Of a stretch of 64,000 nt of DNA, positions 38,746 to 49,174 are shown one piece after another (the first letter of the stretch is position 1; every line of letters begins with the position of its first letter). The notes beneath the pieces were generated by a model that worked only from the letters and a program-made list of their open reading frames with translations, searched no databases and had not been told where the DNA came from. The position numbers were made by a program, and so were the translations under genes. Origin of the DNA: Limnohabitans sp. DM1 (GTDB lineage Bacteria > Pseudomonadota > Gammaproteobacteria > Burkholderiales > Burkholderiaceae_C); assembly GCF_001269385.1 (NCBI RefSeq), contig NZ_CXOO01000010.1, positions 352,873 through 416,872 of the forward strand, written 5' to 3'.

Positions 38746-39848
38746 AGGCGCACCAGGGATTCGGCCACGCAAACGGGCTTGTCACTGCCCTCGCGCTGGA
38801 TCGAGACATTCCACTGCAGCTGCAAGCCATTGCCCTCCAAAGGCGTGGCTGAATGCAAATGCAAATGCGCCCGCAAACGGCTGCCCACCGGAACAGGGGC
38901 CATGAAACGCACCTTGTTCAGGCCGTAATTGACCCCCATGCGCGCCTCGGTCACCACGATGGTCTTGTCAAAAAACTGGGACAGCAGCGACAAGGTCAAA
39001 AAGCCATGGGCAATCGGCGCACCAAACGGGCCTTGTTTGGCCCGCTCGACGTCGACGTGAATCCACTGGTGGTCACCCGTTGCCTGCGCAAACTGGTTGA
39101 CCTGCTCCTGCGTGATCTCGATCCATTCAGAAGCCGTGACATCCTGGCCGACACAAGCGGCCAAATCGGCCAAAGTATTGAAGGTTTTCATGCCGTCGAC
39201 TGTAGACAGGCTGACCGGCTCGGGCTGTCCAGGCTGTGACAGCGGCCCCTGATCCTGCCCCGAAGACATGGCCTGAAGCTGTTGCCGCAATTGCACCAAC
39301 TCTTCACGGTAATGGGTCGCATCGCCGTAATCCACAAAGCCATGGTAGTAAGGGTGGGCATGCAAAACCCGGCGGGCATGCTTGATCGGACACCAGTACT
39401 GCTCGGTCAAACCCACCACCTCGCGGCCATAGGCCAACAAACCGTTGCCATACGAGCAGTACGCACAATTGATCTTCTCCAGAACGTTCAAGTAGGCCAG
39501 ATGCGTGCGGTCAAACACAAAATAGTCTGAGCGCTTGACGCGCGCCATCCCGTACAGCGGAAAGCACACCCACTGGTACAGGGTGATGAACGCATCCAGC
39601 ACCAACATGGGCACAAGCACCGGGTAGATGAAGGGCACGCTCAGCAGATGCCGCCAGTCCGCCGTCAGGATGTAGCGCAGCACACCCTGCTTGAAACGCC
39701 GCTGCTGCGCCACGACCTCTTTTTCAAACTTCACCTTGCGCTCTTCAAAGTCCACCTGCAGCTGCTGCCTGCGCTGAGCGAACTCATCCTCAATCTGCAT
39801 CTCCAGCTGGTGGATCCGCTCCAGAAATTCTTGAATCTTGGTATTCAT
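38736..39848 (-). CDS. Membrane-domain / MaoC-like dehydratase fusion protein
   Basis: 370 residues from ATG 39848. Residues 1-57 form a charged coiled coil. Residues 66-100 form one or two membrane helices. Residues 110-165 carry [13 protein letters not shown] and [12 protein letters not shown] (C128, C131, C153), a domain found as a stand-alone protein in other bacteria. After a Pro/Gln-rich linker, residues 230-370 are a MaoC hot-dog domain with ATGDHQWIH (D259, H264) and the hydratase-2 motif [13 protein letters not shown]. The C-terminal part suggests an (R)-enoyl-CoA hydratase tethered to the membrane. The fusion is unusual. Confidence 0.8.
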   Translation of the reverse strand: MNTKIQEFLERIHQLEMQIEDEFAQRRQQLQVDFEERKVKFEKEVVAQQRRFKQGVLRYILTADWRHLLSVPFIYPVLVPMLVLDAFITLYQWVCFPLYGMARVKRSDYFVFDRTHLAYLNVLEKINCAYCSYGNGLLAYGREVVGLTEQYWCPIKHARRVLHAHPYYHGFVDYGDATHYREELVQLRQQLQAMSSGQDQGPLSQPGQPEPVSLSTVDGMKTFNTLADLAACVGQDVTASEWIEITQEQVNQFAQATGDHQWIHVDVERAKQGPFGAPIAHGFLTLSLLSQFFDKTIVVTEARMGVNYGLNKVRFMAPVPVGSRLRAHLHLHSATPLEGNGLQLQWNVSIQREGSDKPVCVAESLVRLYA

Positions 39849-39964
39849 GATCGTCCTTTGACAGCCACAGGGGGCTTGCAGCTGAAGCGACAGACATTGG
39901 GCTGGACATGACATGCGTCAAATCTGACCCCAAAAAACCAGGCACAGTGCTCAAACAGCACACC

Positions 39965-42583
39965 ATGACAGCAAACCACATTAACACTCTTGACGGGCTG
40001 ACGACAGCGCAAGCCGCACAAAAGCTGCTGCAAGACGGCCCCAACGACATCGAGCAAGCCAAGGTGCGACCGATCTGGCGCCGTTTGATCGACATGCTGC
40101 GCCAGCCCATGTTTGCACTGCTGGTCACTGCCGCCCTCCTCTACATCGTGCTGGGCGATCTGACCGAAGGCCTGACACTGAGCGTATTTGTGCTGGCAGT
40201 GCTGGTACTGACCTTCTACCAGGAAGGCAAATCAGAAAAATCCATCCAGGCCTTGCGCCAGTTGACCCAAGCCAATGCACAGGTGGTGCGCTCAGGCCAG
40301 ACCCTCGAAATCCCCGCACGCGAGGTGGTGATCGGGGACTGGCTGCTGATCTCTGAAGGCGATCGTGTCGCTGCAGACGGCCAACTGCTGAGCGCCAACA
40401 ACCTGCAAATCGACGAATCCATGCTCACGGGCGAATCCGTGCCCGTGAGCAAGCAAGCCCACACCAGCGACACGCCTGCCAACAGCGAAAACACCGTGCA
40501 AGCGGGCACCTTCATCGTGCGAGGACAGGGCGTGGCACGGGTCACCGCCACCGGCCAGCGCAGCCAGGTCGGCCAAATTGGCCAGAGCCTGAACCAGCTC
40601 ATGGTCGACACCACCCCCCTGCAACAACAAACTGCACGCCTGATCAAAGTACTGGCCAGCATCGTCTTGGTCTTATGCCTGGTCATGGTGCTCACGCTGG
40701 GCTGGCGCACCGGGCAATGGATACCCGCCATCCTCTCCGGCATCGCTCTGGCCATGGCCACACTGCCCGAAGAATATGCCGTGGTGCTCACCATCTTTCC
40801 GGCCATGGGCGCACACCGCTTGACCCAAGCCGGTGTGTTGACCCGGCGCATCCAAGCCATCGAAACCCTTGGCGCGATCAGTGTGCTATGCACCGACAAG
40901 ACCGGCACCCTGACCCAAAACCGCATGACCGTGACCGCGCTGGCCGTGAAGACACAAAACGCTGCCACCGGCGCCAGCCTCCTCACCTGGCATGCAGGCG
41001 CCCCCACTTTGAGCGAAGAGTTCCACACCCTGGTGGAACACGCCATTCTGGCCAGCGCTCCGGAGCCCTTTGACCCCATGGAGGCGGCCTTCCATGCCCT
41101 GGGTCAAAAGCATCTGGCCGCGACCGACCACCTGCACGCCGATTGGGAACTGGTGCAAACCTACGCCCTGAGCCCCCAACTGAAAGCCATGTCACACGTC
41201 TGGCAAATGAACGATGGCCCCGACCGGACGGTGTCGGCCAAAGGCGCGCCAGAAGCCATGATGGCTTTGTGCCACCTCCAGGACGCTGAGCGGAAAACCT
41301 GGTCAGCTCAGGTCGAGCGCATGGCCGCACAAGGCTTGCGCGTGCTGGCCGTAGCCCAAAGCCGCTTTGCGGGCAACGACTGGCCCGAAAGCGCCCACGG
41401 CTTTCATTTCGAATGGCTGGGCCTGATCGGTTTGACCGACCCCTTGCGTCCAGAAATTCACCAGGCCGTGGCCGAATGCCAGTCGGCCGGTATCCGCGTC
41501 ATCATGATCACCGGCGACTACCCCGCCACCGCCCAGGAGATTGCCCGCCAGGCGGGACTGCCTGAAGGCGAGACCCTCAGTGGCGACACCCTAGACAGTC
41601 TGAGTGACCCGCAATTGCAAGCCCAGCTGGCGCAAGTGACGGTATGCGCTCGCATCTCGCCCCATCAAAAACTGCGCATCGTGCAGGCCCTGCAAGCCGC
41701 TGGCGAAGTGGTCGCCATGACCGGCGACGGCGTGAACGACGCCCCCGCCCTCCAAGCCGCCCATGTGGGCGTTGCCATGGGCGCGCGCGGCACCGACGTG
41801 GCCCGCGAAGCCGCCGACCTGGTGCTGGTGGACGACAACTTTGCCTCCATCGTGCGCGGCATCCGGGTGGGTCGGCGCATCTTTGGCAATCTGCAAAAGT
41901 CCATGCACTACATCTTTGCCATCCACATCCCGATTGCAGGCATTGCGCTTGTGCCCATGCTCATGGGCTGGCCCCCCATGATGCTGCCGCTGCATGTGGC
42001 GCTGATGGAAATGGTGATTGATCCGGCCTGCTCCATCGCTTTTGAAAACGAACCTGCGGATGCCCAAGTGATGCAACGCCCGCCACGCGACACCACCGCC
42101 CCCTTGTTTGGCGCCAGCGCCATTGCCCTGGCGATGGCGCAAGGCCTGTGCGTGCTGGCCAGCGTGGCCTTGACGTATTTTTTGGCCCAAAAAGGGCTGG
42201 GCGCCTGGGTCTCTGACGGGGTAGCCCAACTGGGATGGTCACCACTTGACCCCGCGCAAACCCGCGCCATGGTCTTCGTCACCTTGGTGGTCGGCAATGC
42301 CGCCCTGATCCTGAGCAACCGTGCCCAAGGCGGCGCATTTTGGGCCAGCTTGCGCGTACCCAACCCCACCGCTTATGCCGTCATAGGCTTGGCATTGGGT
42401 TTTTTGATGGTGGCCATTTACTGGCCCTGGCTGGCGGGGCCGCTGCAATTCAAAGCACCCCCCATGCCAGCGCTGTGGGTGGCCATCGGTTCGGGGCTGT
42501 TGAGTTTGGCCAACGTGAGCTTGTTGCAGTGGGCATTTGCAACAAAGCATGAGACCGACCTACAACGACCAGATCGTCAGTAA
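39965..42583 (+). CDS. Cation-translocating P-type ATPase (type II-like)
   Basis: 872-residue inner-membrane pump. The N-terminal cation-ATPase domain (GLTTAQAAQKLLQDGPND) is followed by TGES (155-158), the phosphorylation site DKTGTLT (D311) and TGDGVNDAPAL. The membrane-site motif is LPEEYAVV (268-275) instead of the PEGLP of Ca2+ pumps, so the ion is unclear. About ten membrane helices. Start 39965 is chosen since upstream codons lack similarity; it diverges from the MaoC-fusion gene. Confidence 0.92.
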   Translation: MTANHINTLDGLTTAQAAQKLLQDGPNDIEQAKVRPIWRRLIDMLRQPMFALLVTAALLYIVLGDLTEGLTLSVFVLAVLVLTFYQEGKSEKSIQALRQLTQANAQVVRSGQTLEIPAREVVIGDWLLISEGDRVAADGQLLSANNLQIDESMLTGESVPVSKQAHTSDTPANSENTVQAGTFIVRGQGVARVTATGQRSQVGQIGQSLNQLMVDTTPLQQQTARLIKVLASIVLVLCLVMVLTLGWRTGQWIPAILSGIALAMATLPEEYAVVLTIFPAMGAHRLTQAGVLTRRIQAIETLGAISVLCTDKTGTLTQNRMTVTALAVKTQNAATGASLLTWHAGAPTLSEEFHTLVEHAILASAPEPFDPMEAAFHALGQKHLAATDHLHADWELVQTYALSPQLKAMSHVWQMNDGPDRTVSAKGAPEAMMALCHLQDAERKTWSAQVERMAAQGLRVLAVAQSRFAGNDWPESAHGFHFEWLGLIGLTDPLRPEIHQAVAECQSAGIRVIMITGDYPATAQEIARQAGLPEGETLSGDTLDSLSDPQLQAQLAQVTVCARISPHQKLRIVQALQAAGEVVAMTGDGVNDAPALQAAHVGVAMGARGTDVAREAADLVLVDDNFASIVRGIRVGRRIFGNLQKSMHYIFAIHIPIAGIALVPMLMGWPPMMLPLHVALMEMVIDPACSIAFENEPADAQVMQRPPRDTTAPLFGASAIALAMAQGLCVLASVALTYFLAQKGLGAWVSDGVAQLGWSPLDPAQTRAMVFVTLVVGNAALILSNRAQGGAFWASLRVPNPTAYAVIGLALGFLMVAIYWPWLAGPLQFKAPPMPALWVAIGSGLLSLANVSLLQWAFATKHETDLQRPDRQ

Positions 42584-42720
42584 GGCCCCCCGGAAATTTG
42601 CAGGGGCCTCAGCCGTCATACGCGGTCAATTCAAACCTGCGGACTCTTACCCTCGAGTCCCTCATACACACTGCCGCCGAACTTCAAGGCCATTTGCTCG
42701 CACCGCGACTACAGCCAGTC

Positions 42721-43422
42721 CTACCACATCTGGTGGTACCAGAGCTCCTGACCAAACAACTTGTCATCGATCAAGCCCACCTGATCAGGGTAAGGGCGTG
42801 TGATGTGCGCACTGCCCAACAAAATGTCCCAGAAAAACAGCAGGTTCCCAAAGTTGTCCTTGCAATGCCCCACGCCATCGGCATTGGTGATGGCGTGGTG
42901 TGCCCAATGCGTGGCCGGAGTCGAGATGGTGCGCTCCAGCACCCACATGAGGGGGTGCAAGGCACGGATGCGGTAAAGCGGTTCATCCCAGCGCCAGGCG
43001 CAATGCGCCCCCAGGATGACCAACAGTTTCACCACAATATAAAGCGCATACACCATGCCGCCAAAGCCCAGGTACAGCAAGGCACGGGCAAACCACAAGC
43101 CGGGCATCAGCAGGTAATCAAAGAGATTGTTGCGGAACATCACCCGAATGCTCATGTATTCGGCTGAGTGGTGCGCCCTGTGCAAAGGCCACAGAAATGA
43201 GGTGTGTGACAGCCGGTGCCACGAGTACTGCGTCATGCCATCCACCAGCAGCAAGATGCCGATCATGGCCCACCAAGGCAGATCGGACAAAGCGCCCTTG
43301 AATTCAGGCGCCCACACAGCGCCCAATTTGGAGGTCACGAAAATCGCCAAATGCTGCGTCACCGCCAACAGACTCAAGAACATCAACGCCTCCAGCTTGG
43401 AGTCATTGCCCGTGGCGTGCAC
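42721..43422 (-). CDS. Sterol desaturase / fatty acid hydroxylase family protein, short N-terminus
   Basis: Up to 233 residues. Di-iron histidine clusters are seen: SWHRLSHTS, HRAHHS and HWAHH. Several membrane helices surround them (LPWWAMIGILLLVDGMTQYS, MVYALYIVVKLLVILGAH). No ATG starts the frame: it opens with GTG at 43422 just after an in-frame TAG, and the first ATG is at 43383. Most relatives have a longer N-terminal membrane region, so the gene may be shortened or have an upstream frameshift. Substrate unknown. Confidence 0.75.
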   Translation of the reverse strand: MHATGNDSKLEALMFLSLLAVTQHLAIFVTSKLGAVWAPEFKGALSDLPWWAMIGILLLVDGMTQYSWHRLSHTSFLWPLHRAHHSAEYMSIRVMFRNNLFDYLLMPGLWFARALLYLGFGGMVYALYIVVKLLVILGAHCAWRWDEPLYRIRALHPLMWVLERTISTPATHWAHHAITNADGVGHCKDNFGNLLFFWDILLGSAHITRPYPDQVGLIDDKLFGQELWYHQMW

Positions 43423-43431
43423 GTTTTTTTG

Positions 43432-43554
43432 CTAGCGACGGCCCACCCACTGCAACTTGGCAAATCCCAGAATGATGCAAAGCACCAGGGCGTTTGTATC
43501 TGCACAGCAGTCATTGATCGGCCTCCATCTCCAAATGTCCAACCGCCCAGACAT
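43432..43554 (-). CDS. Possible 40-aa membrane peptide downstream of phoR
   Basis: A short frame encoding MSGRLDIWRWRPINDCC, a hydrophobic stretch (NALVLCIILGFAKL) and a basic end. It lies in the same reading frame as the preceding small frame, after a TGA. It could be real, or with its neighbour the remains of a longer decayed gene. Support is only its composition. Confidence 0.2.
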   Translation of the reverse strand: MSGRLDIWRWRPINDCCADTNALVLCIILGFAKLQWVGRR

Positions 43555-43566
43555 CAGGTTCCGGAG

Positions 43567-43707
43567 TCATTCCAAAGATATCCAACTAACAGCCTCTGCG
43601 ATTCGAGGAAATACCCTGTCATTCATCAAAACCGCCACACAGCCATCGTGTTCATTGAAATCAAATTCACGACTGGTCAATCCCCAGAAAGGGCAGAACA
43701 TCTTCAT
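43567..43707 (-). CDS. Possible 46-aa protein starting one base after phoR
   Basis: ATG one base beyond the phoR stop; encodes a 46-residue acidic peptide beginning MKMFCPFWG and ending in WISLE. Tight spacing to phoR suggests possible cotranslation, but no family is recognised. Could be chance. Confidence 0.25.
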   Translation of the reverse strand: MKMFCPFWGLTSREFDFNEHDGCVAVLMNDRVFPRIAEAVSWISLE

Positions 43708-43708
43708 T

Positions 43709-45064
43709 TCAGAGCGACACGGAAGAAGTCTCACCATCCATGTATTCCATCCGGCTGGCAGGAAACACCAGCATGAACGTCGAACCCACGCCCACCTGGC
43801 TTTCAATGCGCAACTCGCCGCCATGACGCTGCGCCACATGTTTGGCGATGGCCAGCCCCAAGCCGGTGCCCCCCGTCTCCCGAGAACGGCTGCGATCTAC
43901 GCGGTAAAAACGCTCGGACAATCTTGGCAAATGCTCTGGCGCGATGCCCGGCCCTGTATCGGTGACCGAAAAGGTGACCCAGTCGGTATTGCGCGACCAT
44001 TTCACATGAATCCGACCACCGGCAGGTGTGTAGCGCACGGCATTGCTCACCAGATTCGAAATGGCACTCAGCAGTTCGGATCGAACGCCCAGAAAAATCC
44101 AGGCGGGCGCAGGCTCAAAGACCAGTTCATGAACCGGTCCACGTTCTTCACCCTCATGTCCTGACAAAACAGCCGACAAAGCGCTGGCATCCGAAAAGAC
44201 CTGCGCCATCAATTCGGGCACAGGCGTTTTTTCATGTTTGCCGGGCGGCAGACTGCCTTCCAGTTGCGACAAGGTGAGCAAATCGGCTACCAGACTTTGC
44301 ATGCGCTCAGCCTGAACCGACATCAAATGCAAATAGCTTTGTCGCTCTTCTTCAGCCAAAGGAATGGTCTGCAGGGTTTCCACAAAGCCACTGAGCACCG
44401 TCAATGGCGTTCGTATTTCATGCGACACATTGGCCACAAAGTCACGTCGCATGGCATCGGCCAAGCTCACCGATGTGATGTCCCGGGTCATCAACAATTG
44501 CTGCCCCTCGCCAAAGGCATACAAATGAACTGACAATTTCACATGTTGTGACAGTGAATTCGATCGGCCTTCAATCAAGACTTCGCTGTCATGCGCATCT
44601 TGCGCAAAGTATTTGGAAAACACGGGATCACGCACCAGGTGGACCACATGCTGCAACAAGTCACGCTGGGCATCCAGGCCCAGATGTTTGGCCGCCATGT
44701 CGTTGCACCACTCGATACGCCCTTGGTCGTCGAGCAATGTCACGCCGTCCGGCGAAGCCTGTATGGCTTCCAAAAACCGCTGCAAGCGGTGACGCGCCAC
44801 CGCGACCTGTTTCTCGCGTTGCACCAACAAGCGCTGAATTCGTTGAACAATTTCAGCCCAAATGCCACGCCATCGACCGTCGGCCAACAAGTCCGTGCCT
44901 GACAACCAACGCGCCATGCGCTGCAACTGCCAGAGATTGCGCATGTGTGCGAACACCACCACGCACAAAGCCGACAGCAAAGCGGGGAAAAGCCCCGCAA
45001 AAATCCAGACAGGCACGGCCACCACCAGCGCCCAAAACATCAGCCCAAAAAGCGACAACAACAT
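43709..45064 (-). CDS. phoR: Phosphate-regulon sensor histidine kinase PhoR
   Basis: 451-residue membrane sensor kinase that phosphorylates PhoB under phosphate limitation. Two N-terminal helices (MLLSLFGLMFWALVVAVPVW onward) have almost no periplasmic loop, as in PhoR. A PAS domain (FLEAIQASPDGVTLLDDQGR) follows. The kinase core has the H-box DFVANVSHEIRTPL, the N-box NLVSNAVRYTP and ATP motifs DTGPGI and GTGLGLAI. It lies 13 bases after phoB. Confidence 0.95.
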   Translation of the reverse strand: MLLSLFGLMFWALVVAVPVWIFAGLFPALLSALCVVVFAHMRNLWQLQRMARWLSGTDLLADGRWRGIWAEIVQRIQRLLVQREKQVAVARHRLQRFLEAIQASPDGVTLLDDQGRIEWCNDMAAKHLGLDAQRDLLQHVVHLVRDPVFSKYFAQDAHDSEVLIEGRSNSLSQHVKLSVHLYAFGEGQQLLMTRDITSVSLADAMRRDFVANVSHEIRTPLTVLSGFVETLQTIPLAEEERQSYLHLMSVQAERMQSLVADLLTLSQLEGSLPPGKHEKTPVPELMAQVFSDASALSAVLSGHEGEERGPVHELVFEPAPAWIFLGVRSELLSAISNLVSNAVRYTPAGGRIHVKWSRNTDWVTFSVTDTGPGIAPEHLPRLSERFYRVDRSRSRETGGTGLGLAIAKHVAQRHGGELRIESQVGVGSTFMLVFPASRMEYMDGETSSVSL

Positions 45065-45077
45065 GGCGCAAACAACC

Positions 45078-45773
45078 TCAGGCCAAGGGTGAAGCCGTCA
45101 GGCGATAGCCCGCACCGCGAACCGTCTCAATCATGCTGCCCGCATCACCCAGCGACTCGCGCAAGCGTTTGACATGCACATCCACGGTGCGCTCTTCGAT
45201 GTATACATGATCGCCCCAAATTTTGTCCAGCAGCATGCCCCGGGTGTGCACACGTTCGGGGTGGCGCATCAGGTACTGCAAGAGCTTGAACTCGGTTGGC
45301 CCCACTTTGAGGGGTTTGTCTTGCCAACTCACCCGGTAAGTGTCGCAGTCGAGTTGCAAATCGGCCACTTTGACCATGCCACCCGCTGATTCAGGCACAC
45401 GCCTGCGCAACACCGCACGAATACGCGCCAGCAATTCGCGCGGAGAAAATGGCTTGACGATGTAGTCATCGGCCCCTGCATCCAAACCCGCCACGCGGTC
45501 AGCCTCGTCGCCACGAGCGGTCAGCATCAAAATGGGCACAGCCTTGGTGCGAGCTGCAGAGCGCCAGCGTCTTGCCAGTGCCAAGCCGCTTTCGCCAGGC
45601 AGCATCCAGTCCAGCAAGATCACATCGGGCAAAATTTCGTCCAACTCGCGCTGCGCCGATTCAGCATCCATGGCCCAGACGGGCTGAAATCCGTTGTGCC
45701 GCAAATTCACCGAAATCAATTCAGCGATGGGCGGTTCATCTTCAACGATCAGGATTCGAGGAAGGCTTCTCAT
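45078..45773 (-). CDS. phoB: Phosphate-regulon response regulator PhoB
   Basis: 231-residue OmpR-type regulator. The receiver domain has the acidic pair ED (11-12), phospho-acceptor D55 in VILLDWML, and TARG and the switch Lys in YIVKPF. The C-terminal winged helix ends EERTVDVHVKRLRESLG and GAGYRLT. The start overlaps the phoU stop (ATGA). Expected to bind the Pho-box-like sites upstream of pstS and ppk1. Confidence 0.96.
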   Translation of the reverse strand: MRSLPRILIVEDEPPIAELISVNLRHNGFQPVWAMDAESAQRELDEILPDVILLDWMLPGESGLALARRWRSAARTKAVPILMLTARGDEADRVAGLDAGADDYIVKPFSPRELLARIRAVLRRRVPESAGGMVKVADLQLDCDTYRVSWQDKPLKVGPTEFKLLQYLMRHPERVHTRGMLLDKIWGDHVYIEERTVDVHVKRLRESLGDAGSMIETVRGAGYRLTASPLA

Positions 45774-46468
45774 CGCACCGCTTTTTCAATCTCTGCCAGG
45801 GCTGTGTGACGAACATCAGCGCCCTTGACCACATAAATCACAAACTCTGCAATGTTCTTGGCGTGGTCGCCAATGCGCTCAATGGCTTTGGCCACAAAGA
45901 GCAAGTCCAAACTGGCCGAGATGGTGCGCGGGTCTTCCATCATGTAAGTGACCAGCTTGCGCACAAAGCCATTGAACTCAGCGTCAATCAAGTCATCTTC
46001 TTTGAGGATGCTCAAGGCGGTGTTCACATCCAGTCGCGCAAATGCGTCCAGCGCCTTGCGCAGCAAACCGGAGGCCAGATCAGACGCAATGCGCAATTCA
46101 GACGAAGGCAAATTGCGCGGACTGCCTTGATCCAGGATTTGCTTGACCATGCGCGCGATCCGCTCGGCTTCGTCACCCGCACGCTCGAGGTTGCCCGTGA
46201 TTTTGGAAATGGCCATGAGCAACCGCAAATCACGGGCTGTAGGCTGGCGCCGCGCAATGATCGAAGCCAGCTCCGCGTCAATTTCCACTTCGAGAATATT
46301 GACTTGCTTTTCTGAGGCAATCACTTGATCGGCCACCTCAGAGCTGAACTGGGCCAGCGCATAAACGGCATGTCGGGTCTGGGATTCGACCAGCCCCCCC
46401 AATTCCAGCACGCGTGAAGACACGCTGGTCAGGTCGGCATCAAATTGGCTTGAAATGTGTTTTTCCAT
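45770..46468 (-). CDS. phoU: Phosphate-specific transport accessory protein PhoU
   Basis: 232-residue all-helical protein made of two three-helix repeats, each with the acidic metal-binding motif (ERAGDEAERI and ERIGDHAKNIAEF). It links Pst transport state to PhoR and keeps the Pho regulon off when phosphate is plentiful. Placed between pstB and phoB, coupled to phoB. Confidence 0.96.
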   Translation of the reverse strand: MEKHISSQFDADLTSVSSRVLELGGLVESQTRHAVYALAQFSSEVADQVIASEKQVNILEVEIDAELASIIARRQPTARDLRLLMAISKITGNLERAGDEAERIARMVKQILDQGSPRNLPSSELRIASDLASGLLRKALDAFARLDVNTALSILKEDDLIDAEFNGFVRKLVTYMMEDPRTISASLDLLFVAKAIERIGDHAKNIAEFVIYVVKGADVRHTALAEIEKAVR

Positions 46469-46482
46469 GGAGCTTCTCCTGA

Positions 46483-47262
46483 TCAGCCGAATCGGCCGGT
46501 GATGTAGTCTTCTGTCTCTTGGCGTGCGGGTTTCATGAAAATTTGTTCAGTTTGACCAAACTCCACCAACTCACCCAAGTACATGTAAGCCGTGAAGTCA
46601 GACACGCGCGCAGCTTGCTGCATGTTGTGCGTGACGATGGCCACGGTGTAGTCTTTTTTCAATTCACTGACCAGTTCTTCAACCTTGGCTGTCGAGATAG
46701 GATCGAGTGCAGAGGTCGGCTCGTCCAGCAAGATGACCTTGGGCTTGACCGCCACGGTGCGTGCGATGCACAGGCGTTGTTGTTGACCGCCGGACAGTGA
46801 CAAACCGCTTTGGCCCAGCTTGTCTTTGACTTCGTTCCAAATCGCGGCCTTGCTCAAAGCCCACTCCACCCGCTCGTCCATGTCTGCACGGCCGAGGTTT
46901 TCATACAAACGAATGCCAAAGGCGATGTTGTCGTAGATGGACATGGGAAATGGCGTTGGCTTTTGAAACACCATGCCGACCTGAGCGCGAAGCAAGTTCA
47001 AATCCTGCTTGGAATCCAGAATGTTCTGACCATAAAAATTGATCTCGCCCTCTGCGCGCTGACCGGGATACAGACTGTACATGCGGTTGAGCGTTCGAAG
47101 CAAAGTGGATTTGCCGCAGCCCGAGGGGCCAATGAAGGCCGTGACCTTGTGCTCAGCGATGTCCAGGTTGACGTTTTTCAGGCCTTTGAAGGTGCCGTAA
47201 TAAAAGCTGAGGTTGCGAATTTCAATCGCATTTTTCAACGGAAGTGAAGAGGTGTTTGGCAT
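46483..47262 (-). CDS. pstB: Phosphate ABC transporter ATP-binding protein PstB
   Basis: 259-residue ABC ATPase. Walker [11 protein letters not shown]-loop [16 protein letters not shown] (the PstB-specific form), signature LSGGQQQR and Walker [13 protein letters not shown] are all present. It energises high-affinity phosphate import through PstCA. Confidence 0.97.
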   Translation of the reverse strand: MPNTSSLPLKNAIEIRNLSFYYGTFKGLKNVNLDIAEHKVTAFIGPSGCGKSTLLRTLNRMYSLYPGQRAEGEINFYGQNILDSKQDLNLLRAQVGMVFQKPTPFPMSIYDNIAFGIRLYENLGRADMDERVEWALSKAAIWNEVKDKLGQSGLSLSGGQQQRLCIARTVAVKPKVILLDEPTSALDPISTAKVEELVSELKKDYTVAIVTHNMQQAARVSDFTAYMYLGELVEFGQTEQIFMKPARQETEDYITGRFG

Positions 47263-47281
47263 ATAGAACCTTGTCGATCAT

Positions 47282-48130
47282 TCAGGCTTTGACTTTTTCG
47301 CGGAAGAAAACGCGAGCCAAAATATTCAGGACCAGCACCGTCAGGGTGATCAGCAATGCGCCACCCCAGGCCAGTCGGACCCAGTTGTCATAGGGGCTCA
47401 TGGCGAATTGAAAAATCACCACGGGCAAGTTGGCCATGGGGGAATTCATGTCCCATGAGAAGAACTGGTTGTTCAGCGCTGTAAAAAGCAGCGGTGCAGT
47501 TTCACCACTGATGCGGGCCAGCGCCAGGAGCAGACCCGTCATGACGCCTGCCTTTGCCGCACGCAAGGTGACAAAGGTGGCCACTTTCCAACGGGGTGCG
47601 CCCAGTGCAAAAGCCGCCTCACGCAAAGAGCCGGGCACCAGGCGCAACATGTTTTCAGTGGTACGCACCACCACAGGAATGGCGATCAGTGCCAAGGCCA
47701 AAGAACCGGCCCAACCCGAAAAATGTTTGACCTGCGCCACCAAAATGGCATAGACAAAAAGACCCAGCACGATGGAGGGCGCGGACAACATGATGTCGGT
47801 CACAAAACGGGTTAATTCGGCTGTCTTGCTCTCGTCGCCGTATTCAGCCAGGTAAACACCGGCAAAAATGCCAATAGGTGTGCTGACGAGTGCCGTGACC
47901 AGCACCATCATGAGACTCCCCACAATGGCGTTGGCCAAGCCACCCCCTTCAGAGCCGGGGGCAGGCGTGGATTCCGTAAACATGGCCCAGTTGATGGCTG
48001 AAATGCCATTTTTGAACAGAATGAACAAAATCCACAAAAGGACAAACAGGCCCAGCATCATGGCCATCATGGACAAAGTCAGTCCAATTTGGTTGACGCG
48101 CTTGCGTCGGGCATAAAGGTTGAGGTTCAT
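47282..48130 (-). CDS. pstA: Phosphate ABC transporter permease PstA
   Basis: 282 residues from ATG 48130, which removes an implausible upstream extension. Six membrane helices and the permease EAA-like loop ([20 protein letters not shown]) are visible. Lies between pstC and pstB, 13 bases after pstC. Confidence 0.95.
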   Translation of the reverse strand: MNLNLYARRKRVNQIGLTLSMMAMMLGLFVLLWILFILFKNGISAINWAMFTESTPAPGSEGGGLANAIVGSLMMVLVTALVSTPIGIFAGVYLAEYGDESKTAELTRFVTDIMLSAPSIVLGLFVYAILVAQVKHFSGWAGSLALALIAIPVVVRTTENMLRLVPGSLREAAFALGAPRWKVATFVTLRAAKAGVMTGLLLALARISGETAPLLFTALNNQFFSWDMNSPMANLPVVIFQFAMSPYDNWVRLAWGGALLITLTVLVLNILARVFFREKVKA

Positions 48131-48143
48131 GGCGTTGTTCTTT

Positions 48144-49130
48144 TCAGGTCTTGGTGCCTTTGGCTTTTTCTGCACGGTTGATCATGAGTTTGGCGGCGGC
48201 CAACACCACAAAAGTGATCACGAACAGCAAAAAGCCCAGCGCAAACAGGGTGCTCAAATGAAAGTCATCGGCTTCCCCAAACTCGTTGGCCAGTGTGGAG
48301 GCAATGGACGTACCGGGTGAAAACAATGAAGCGCTGATGCGCTGCGAATTACCGATCACAAAGGTCACGGCCATGGTCTCACCCAAGGCGCGCCCCATGC
48401 CCAGCATGATGCCGCCGATCACGCCTTTTTGGGTGTAGGGCAACACAATGTGGCGAACCACCTCCCAGGTGGTGCAGCCCAGGCCATAAGCCGACTCGCG
48501 CAAGATGGGCGGCACGATCTCGAACACATCACGCATCACAGCGGCGATGAAGGGCAAAATCATGAACGCCAAAATGATGCCTGCAGCCAAAATGCCGATA
48601 CCGTTCATGGCCCCCCCAAAAAACGGGCCGATCAAAGGCATTTGACCCAGGGTGGACTGCAGCGCAGGCTGACCGTATTCGGCAAACAGCGGTGCAAAAA
48701 TGAACAAGCCAAACATGCCGTAAATGATGGATGGCACTGCCGCCAGCAATTCAATGGCTGTGCCCAGTGGGCGGCGCAAAGCGGTCGGACAGGTTTCAGT
48801 CAGAAACAGGGCAATGCCAAATGACAAGGGCACAGCAATCACCAGCGCAATCAGCGCACTGACCACGGTGCCAAAAATCGCAATCGCGGCACCGAATTCA
48901 CCGTTGATGATGTCCCACTCCACACGCCAGATAAAGCCGACACCAAATTTGGCAAATGAGGGCCAGGCATTGATGAGCAAAGAAACGATGATGCCCATCA
49001 AGGCAAACAAGACCAGCAGGGAAAAACCCAAAGTGATCTTGTGAAAGAAAAAATCCTGAATTCGTTGGCGCTTGACGACTGCCATCATGTTGGCTGGTGT
49101 CGCACTGTCTGCCGCGGCCATCGTGTTCAT
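48144..49130 (-). CDS. pstC: Phosphate ABC transporter permease PstC
   Basis: 328 residues from ATG 49130. Six or more membrane helices (e.g. [20 protein letters not shown]) and an EAA-type loop ([20 protein letters not shown]). Separated from pstS by a 113-base gap containing a strong hairpin. Confidence 0.95.
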   Translation of the reverse strand: MNTMAAADSATPANMMAVVKRQRIQDFFFHKITLGFSLLVLFALMGIIVSLLINAWPSFAKFGVGFIWRVEWDIINGEFGAAIAIFGTVVSALIALVIAVPLSFGIALFLTETCPTALRRPLGTAIELLAAVPSIIYGMFGLFIFAPLFAEYGQPALQSTLGQMPLIGPFFGGAMNGIGILAAGIILAFMILPFIAAVMRDVFEIVPPILRESAYGLGCTTWEVVRHIVLPYTQKGVIGGIMLGMGRALGETMAVTFVIGNSQRISASLFSPGTSIASTLANEFGEADDFHLSTLFALGFLLFVITFVVLAAAKLMINRAEKAKGTKT

Positions 49131-49174
49131 GCTGTGTTCCTTGAGGCTAGCGCCTTGTTGTTGTTTTTCAAGAA

